64,000 bases of DNA, taken from positions 2,046,001 through 2,110,000 of the forward strand of contig CP089930.1 of the NCBI GenBank assembly GCA_021307345.1, given 5' to 3'. This document shows positions 59,658 through 64,000 of this stretch, one piece after another (position 1 is the first letter of the stretch; each line of letters starts with the position of its first letter). The notes beneath the pieces are model-generated. The model was not told where the DNA came from. It searched no databases and was given only the letters and a program-made list of their open reading frames with translations. Origin of the DNA: Escherichia coli. GTDB taxonomy: Bacteria; Pseudomonadota; Gammaproteobacteria; Enterobacterales; Enterobacteriaceae. Both the position numbers and the translations under genes were made by a program.

Positions 59658-61955
59658 ATGACGAATCGTATCTCTCGCCTTAAAACTGCGCTGTTTGCCA
59701 ATACCCGTGAAATCTCGCTGGAGCGGGCGCTGCTTTATACCGCCAGCCATAAGCAAACCGAAGGCGAACCGGTGATTATTCGTCGGGCAAAAGCCACGGC
59801 GTATATCCTGGAACACGTTGAAATTTCGATTCGTGATGAAGAACTGATTGCCGGTAACCGCACCGTAAAACCTCGCGCCGGGATTATGTCACCGGAAATG
59901 GATCCTTACTGGTTGCTGAAAGAGCTGGAGCAATTCCCGACGCGACCGCAGGATCGCTTTGCTATCAGTGAAGAAGATAAACGTATCTACCGCGAAGAGT
60001 TGTTCCCGTACTGGGAAAAACGTTCGATGAAAGATTTCATCAACGGGCAGATGACGGATGAAGTAAAAGCCGCAACCAGCACGCAAATTTTCAGCATCAA
60101 CCAGACGGATAAAGGTCAGGGGCACATTATTATTGATTACCCGCGCCTGCTGAATCACGGGCTGGGTGAGCTGGTGGCGCAGATGCAGCAACATTGTCAG
60201 CAACAGCCGGAGAATCACTTTTATCAGGCCGCGCTGTTACTGCTGGAAGCTTCACAAAAACACATTTTGCGTTACGCCGAACTGGCGGAAACGATGGCGG
60301 CAAACTGCACCGATGCCCAGCGTCGCGAAGAATTGCTGACTATTGCGGAGATCTCCCGCCATAACGCGCAACATAAGCCGCAGACGTTCTGGCAGGCGTG
60401 CCAGTTGTTCTGGTACATGAACATCATTCTGCAATACGAATCCAACGCCAGTTCGCTGTCGTTAGGGCGCTTCGACCAGTATATGTTGCCGTTCTATCAG
60501 ACATCATTAACCCAGGGCGAAGACCCGGCGTTCCTGAAAGAACTGCTCGAATCTTTATGGGTGAAGTGCAACGACATCGTGCTGTTACGCTCCACCAGCA
60601 GCGCGCGCTATTTTGCGGGATTCCCGACCGGCTATACCGCGCTGCTCGGCGGTTTAACGGAAAACGGACGTAGTGCGGTGAACGTGCTTTCGTTCCTCTG
60701 CCTCGACGCCTATCAAAGCGTGCAATTACCGCAACCGAACCTGGGCGTGCGCACTAACGCCTTGATCGACACGCCGTTCCTGATGAAAACCGCAGAAACC
60801 ATTCGCCTCGGCACCGGTATTCCGCAAATATTCAACGATGAAGTGGTGGTGCCTGCGTTCCTCAACCGTGGCGTTTCGCTGGAAGATGCGCGCGACTATT
60901 CAGTGGTCGGTTGCGTGGAGTTGTCTATTCCTGGCAGAACTTACGGCTTGCACGACATCGCGATGTTTAACCTGCTGAAAGTGATGGAAATTTGTCTGCA
61001 TGAAAATGAAGGCAATGCTGCGCTGACTTATGAAGGTTTACTGGAACAGATCCGCGCCAAGATCAGCCACTACATCACCCTGATGGTTGAAGGCAGCAAT
61101 ATTTGTGATATCGGCCATCGCGACTGGGCGCCAGTGCCGCTGCTTTCGTCGTTTATCAGCGATTGTCTGGAAAAAGGCCGCGATATTACCGATGGCGGCG
61201 CGCGTTATAACTTCTCCGGCGTACAGGGGATCGGTATTGCCAACCTGAGCGATTCTCTCCATGCGTTGAAAGGGATGGTTTTTGATCAACAGCGTTTAAG
61301 TTTTGACGAATTGTTGTCGGTATTAAAAGCCAACTTCGCAACGCCAGAAGGTGAAAAAGTTCGCGCTCGCTTAATTAACCGCTTTGAGAAATACGGCAAC
61401 GATATCGACGAGGTGGATAACATTAGCGCCGAACTGTTGCGGCACTACTGCAAAGAAGTGGAAAAATACCAGAACCCGCGCGGCGGCTACTTCACGCCGG
61501 GATCGTATACCGTTTCGGCCCACGTTCCGTTGGGATCGGTGGTTGGCGCGACGCCAGACGGTCGTTTTGCCGGAGAACAGCTGGCAGACGGCGGCTTGTC
61601 ACCCATGCTGGGCCAGGACGCACAAGGACCAACGGCGGTACTGAAGTCAGTCAGTAAGCTCGATAACACGCTGCTGTCTAACGGTACGTTGCTGAATGTG
61701 AAATTCACTCCGGCGACCCTGGAAGGTGAGGCGGGATTACGCAAACTGGCCGACTTCTTACGGGCATTTACCCAGCTTAAGTTGCAGCATATTCAGTTTA
61801 ACGTGGTGAACGCCGACACGTTGCGGGAAGCGCAAAAGCGCCCACAAGATTATGCCGGGCTGGTGGTGCGCGTTGCCGGATACAGTGCCTTCTTTGTCGA
61901 ACTGTCGAAGGAGATCCAGGATGACATCATCCGCCGGACAGCGCATCAGTTGTAA
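59658..61955 (+). CDS. pflD: glycyl-radical enzyme of the PFL family, substrate unknown
   Basis: 765 residues of a glycyl-radical enzyme. The glycyl-radical motif RVAGYSAFF is near the C-terminus, and the active-site Cys is in VVGCVELSIPG. PflB-type enzymes carry two adjacent Cys, whereas the GCVE form recalls dehydratase/lyase-type members, so a formate lyase role is doubtful. PflC, encoded next with a 35-bp overlap, would install the radical. It is expected to act only without oxygen. Confidence 0.93.
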   Translation: MTNRISRLKTALFANTREISLERALLYTASHKQTEGEPVIIRRAKATAYILEHVEISIRDEELIAGNRTVKPRAGIMSPEMDPYWLLKELEQFPTRPQDRFAISEEDKRIYREELFPYWEKRSMKDFINGQMTDEVKAATSTQIFSINQTDKGQGHIIIDYPRLLNHGLGELVAQMQQHCQQQPENHFYQAALLLLEASQKHILRYAELAETMAANCTDAQRREELLTIAEISRHNAQHKPQTFWQACQLFWYMNIILQYESNASSLSLGRFDQYMLPFYQTSLTQGEDPAFLKELLESLWVKCNDIVLLRSTSSARYFAGFPTGYTALLGGLTENGRSAVNVLSFLCLDAYQSVQLPQPNLGVRTNALIDTPFLMKTAETIRLGTGIPQIFNDEVVVPAFLNRGVSLEDARDYSVVGCVELSIPGRTYGLHDIAMFNLLKVMEICLHENEGNAALTYEGLLEQIRAKISHYITLMVEGSNICDIGHRDWAPVPLLSSFISDCLEKGRDITDGGARYNFSGVQGIGIANLSDSLHALKGMVFDQQRLSFDELLSVLKANFATPEGEKVRARLINRFEKYGNDIDEVDNISAELLRHYCKEVEKYQNPRGGYFTPGSYTVSAHVPLGSVVGATPDGRFAGEQLADGGLSPMLGQDAQGPTAVLKSVSKLDNTLLSNGTLLNVKFTPATLEGEAGLRKLADFLRAFTQLKLQHIQFNVVNADTLREAQKRPQDYAGLVVRVAGYSAFFVELSKEIQDDIIRRTAHQL

Positions 61956-62799
61956 CGTTGTGGAAACGCGCCGCGATGACGTGGCGCGCATTTTCAACAT
62001 TCAGCGTTATTCGCTGAATGACGGTGAAGGCATCCGCACGGTGGTCTTTTTTAAAGGCTGCCCACATCTTTGCCCGTGGTGTGCTAATCCGGAGTCGATC
62101 TCCGGCAAAATCCAGACGGTACGCAGAGAGGTGAAATGTCTGCACTGCGCGAAATGTTTACGTGATGCGGATGAATGCCCCTCCGGGGCGTTTGAACGGA
62201 TTGGTCGCGATATCAGCCTTGACGCGCTGGAGCGGGAAGTGATGAAAGATGACATTTTCTTTCGCACGTCCGGCGGCGGCGTCACGCTTTCTGGCGGCGA
62301 AGTGTTAATGCAGGCGGAATTTGCGACCCGTTTTTTACAGCGACTTCGGCTGTGGGGCGTCTCATGTGCCATCGAAACTGCCGGAGACGCGCCAGCCAGC
62401 AAGCTGTTACCACTGGCGAAATTGTGCGATGAAGTGTTGTTCGATTTAAAAATTATGGACGCGACTCAGGCGTGGGATGTGGTGAAGATGAACCTGCCAC
62501 GCGTGCTGGAGAATCTGCGTTTGCTGGTAAGCGAAGGTGTCAACGTGATCCCGCGTTTACCGCTGATCCCTGGTTTCACACTCAGCCGGGAGAATATGCA
62601 GCAGGCGCTGGACGTGCTGATCCCGCTGAATATCAGGCAAATCCACCTGTTGCCGTTTCATCAGTACGGTGAACCGAAATACCGCCTGCTGGGGAAAACA
62701 TGGTCGATGAAAGAGGTTTCTGCGCCCTCGTCAGCCGATGTGGCAACGATGCGCGAAATGGCAGAACGAGCCGGATTTGAGGTTACCGTGGGGGGGTAA
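61921..62799 (+). CDS. pflC: glycyl-radical enzyme activase (radical SAM)
   Basis: Activates PflD by abstracting hydrogen from its glycine. The start at 61921 (MTSSAGQRI) is preceded by AAGGAG inside the pflD 3' end and gives 292 residues. The radical-SAM motif CPHLCPWC binds the catalytic 4Fe-4S cluster. A second Cys-rich insert (CLHCAKCLRDADEC) suggests an additional cluster. Confidence 0.95.
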   Translation: MTSSAGQRISCNVVETRRDDVARIFNIQRYSLNDGEGIRTVVFFKGCPHLCPWCANPESISGKIQTVRREVKCLHCAKCLRDADECPSGAFERIGRDISLDALEREVMKDDIFFRTSGGGVTLSGGEVLMQAEFATRFLQRLRLWGVSCAIETAGDAPASKLLPLAKLCDEVLFDLKIMDATQAWDVVKMNLPRVLENLRLLVSEGVNVIPRLPLIPGFTLSRENMQQALDVLIPLNIRQIHLLPFHQYGEPKYRLLGKTWSMKEVSAPSSADVATMREMAERAGFEVTVGG

Positions 62800-62800
62800 A

Positions 62801-63142
62801 ATGGCATACCTGGTGGCAGTAACCGCCTGCGTCAGTGGCGTGGCGCATACTTATATGGCGGCAGAACGGCTGGAAAAATTATGCCAGTTAGAGAAGTGGG
62901 GCGTCAGCATTGAAACCCAGGGGGCGCTGGGAACGGAGAATCGTTTAGCGGACGAGGATATCCGTCGGGCGGATGTTGCGCTGTTGATTACGGATATCGA
63001 GCTTGCTGGTGCCGAGCGATTTGAGCATTGCCGCTATGTGCAATGCAGCATCTACGCATTCCTGCGTGAGCCGCAGCGGGTAATGAGCGCGGTGCGCAAA
63101 GTGCTTTCTGCGCCGCAGCAAACCCATCTTATTCTGGAGTAG
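62801..63142 (+). CDS. frwD: second EIIB-like PTS protein
   Basis: A 113-residue EIIB(Fru)-like protein with Cys in VTACVSGVAHTYMAAERL (C10), starting ATG at 62801, 1 bp after the pflC stop. Why the system has two EIIB proteins is unknown. Its 3' end overlaps yijO by 14 bp on the opposite strand. Confidence 0.93.
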   Translation: MAYLVAVTACVSGVAHTYMAAERLEKLCQLEKWGVSIETQGALGTENRLADEDIRRADVALLITDIELAGAERFEHCRYVQCSIYAFLREPQRVMSAVRKVLSAPQQTHLILE

Positions 63143-63980
63143 TCGGTTTTTCTGTCAGTTGGCTGTGGTATTGCCGACGATATTCTGACGGCGAGCGTTC
63201 GGTGTTTTTACGAAACAGGCGGCAGAAGTAGTTGCTGTCGACAAAGCCGCAGGCGTGCGCCACTTCTTTTACCTTCAGGTCATAGCCTTTCAACAACGTT
63301 TTTGCATGTTCCAGCCGTGTATGATTCAGGTATTCGTTAAAGCCCGTCGCACCCGTTTTTTGAAACAGGTGGGAGAGGTAATTGGGCGAAATATAGAATG
63401 CTTGCGCGACAGATTCACGGGTTAGCGCGGAGGCATAGCGTTCATCGATATAATCGCGAATCGCTTCAAATAGTGCCTGGCTGCGTGAGGCGGTCTGGAT
63501 TTGACTGCCGAGCAAGTCGCGGCAGTGGCTAAGCAGGCTGGCGACGATAAGCCTTGCCGTTTGCTGCTCCTGTGGCTGCATTTGCATTTCATTGAGTGTT
63601 TGCAGCAAGAATGAACCAATGCGCGGGCCGCGTCGGGCGACGTGCTGCTTTGCCAGATTTTGGTATTGCTTGCCATCCCATTGTACGACGCTGAAGCCGA
63701 GTTGCTGTTTGCCAAACAGCACGCTAAAGGTGGTAGCGGGTGTTTTCCATTGTGGAAAATTCCAGCCACCAGCGGGAACGTACAGCACATCGCCGGGAAC
63801 TAACGTTGCGCCAGCGCCGGTATCAACAAACTCACCTTCCAGCACAATTTCCAGCCGTGGAAAATCGACCTGATACGCAAGATCGGGCACCGGGCCGTTA
63901 CTGCTGGCAAAGTAAATCTGGCGCAGGGACAGCGGGCCGTTGATCAGGCGGGAGAGCAGATAGCTGACGTCGTGATACAT
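63129..63980 (-). CDS. yijO: AraC-family regulator YijO
   Basis: 283 residues: an N-terminal cupin-type sensor (about 20-110, with LVPGDVLYVPAGGWN) and a C-terminal AraC/XylS DNA-binding domain (about 185-275, EVAHACGFVDSNYFCRLFRK). The inducer is unknown. Its position next to frw/pfl genes suggests that it controls them. It is convergent with frwD. Confidence 0.93.
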   Translation of the reverse strand: MYHDVSYLLSRLINGPLSLRQIYFASSNGPVPDLAYQVDFPRLEIVLEGEFVDTGAGATLVPGDVLYVPAGGWNFPQWKTPATTFSVLFGKQQLGFSVVQWDGKQYQNLAKQHVARRGPRIGSFLLQTLNEMQMQPQEQQTARLIVASLLSHCRDLLGSQIQTASRSQALFEAIRDYIDERYASALTRESVAQAFYISPNYLSHLFQKTGATGFNEYLNHTRLEHAKTLLKGYDLKVKEVAHACGFVDSNYFCRLFRKNTERSPSEYRRQYHSQLTEKPTTPE

Positions 63981-64000
63981 GTTATTCCCTTAGGTATGTA

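Overview
The window is a stretch of an Escherichia chromosome, almost certainly E. coli of a non-K-12 lineage. Gene order and protein sequences match, as I remember them, the E. coli K-12 region from rhaD to yijO, gene for gene over most of the length. Identifications rest on recognising proteins, motifs and gene order. Nothing was searched, and comparisons with K-12 or Salmonella are from memory.

Layout. (1) 1-7569: L-rhamnose locus, with the first codons of an iron-type alcohol dehydrogenase, then rhaD, rhaA and rhaB on the minus strand, rhaS and rhaR on the plus strand, and rhaT. A nine-copy 70-bp tandem array lies between rhaA and rhaD. (2) 7854-11491: sodA, kdgT, an accessory DHDPS/KDG-aldolase family gene and yiiM. 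(3) 11592-20732: cpxAR/cpxP with the CpxQ 3'UTR RNA, fieF, pfkA, sbp, cdh, tpiA, yiiQ, yiiR. (4) 20754-21521: a complete IS1 with a 9-bp target duplication. (5) 21721-36058: yiiS, uspD, fpr, glpX, glpK, glpF, zapB, rraA, menA, hslUV, ftsN, cytR, priA, rpmE. (6) 36129-42777: an AT-richer insertion, pgtA-pgtB-pgtC with divergent pgtP, for phosphoglycerate sensing and uptake. (7) 42812-53173: yiiX, metJ, metBL, metF, katG, yijE, yijF. (8) 53595-63980: gldA-fsaB-ptsA and, divergently, frwC-frwB-pflD-pflC-frwD, then yijO, a fructose-type PTS with a glycyl-radical enzyme whose substrate is unknown.

How the genes work together. Carbon metabolism dominates. Rhamnose is imported by RhaT and taken by RhaA, RhaB and RhaD to DHAP and lactaldehyde, and the partial dehydrogenase would reduce the lactaldehyde. 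KdgT plus the aldolase would import and cleave 2-keto-3-deoxygluconate. GlpF, GlpK and GlpX handle glycerol and gluconeogenesis, and PfkA and TpiA glycolysis. Pgt imports phosphoglycerates and PEP. Envelope and oxidative stress genes (cpx, sodA, katG, fpr), methionine synthesis and cell division or protein quality control genes (zapB, ftsN, hslUV) complete the set.

The parts most worth attention are strain-variable: the rha minisatellite, the extra dehydrogenase and aldolase genes, the pgt system with an AAA+ regulator whose nucleotide-binding motifs are degenerate and with unexplained inverted repeats upstream of pgtP, and the frw/pfl/fsa/gld cluster of unknown substrate.
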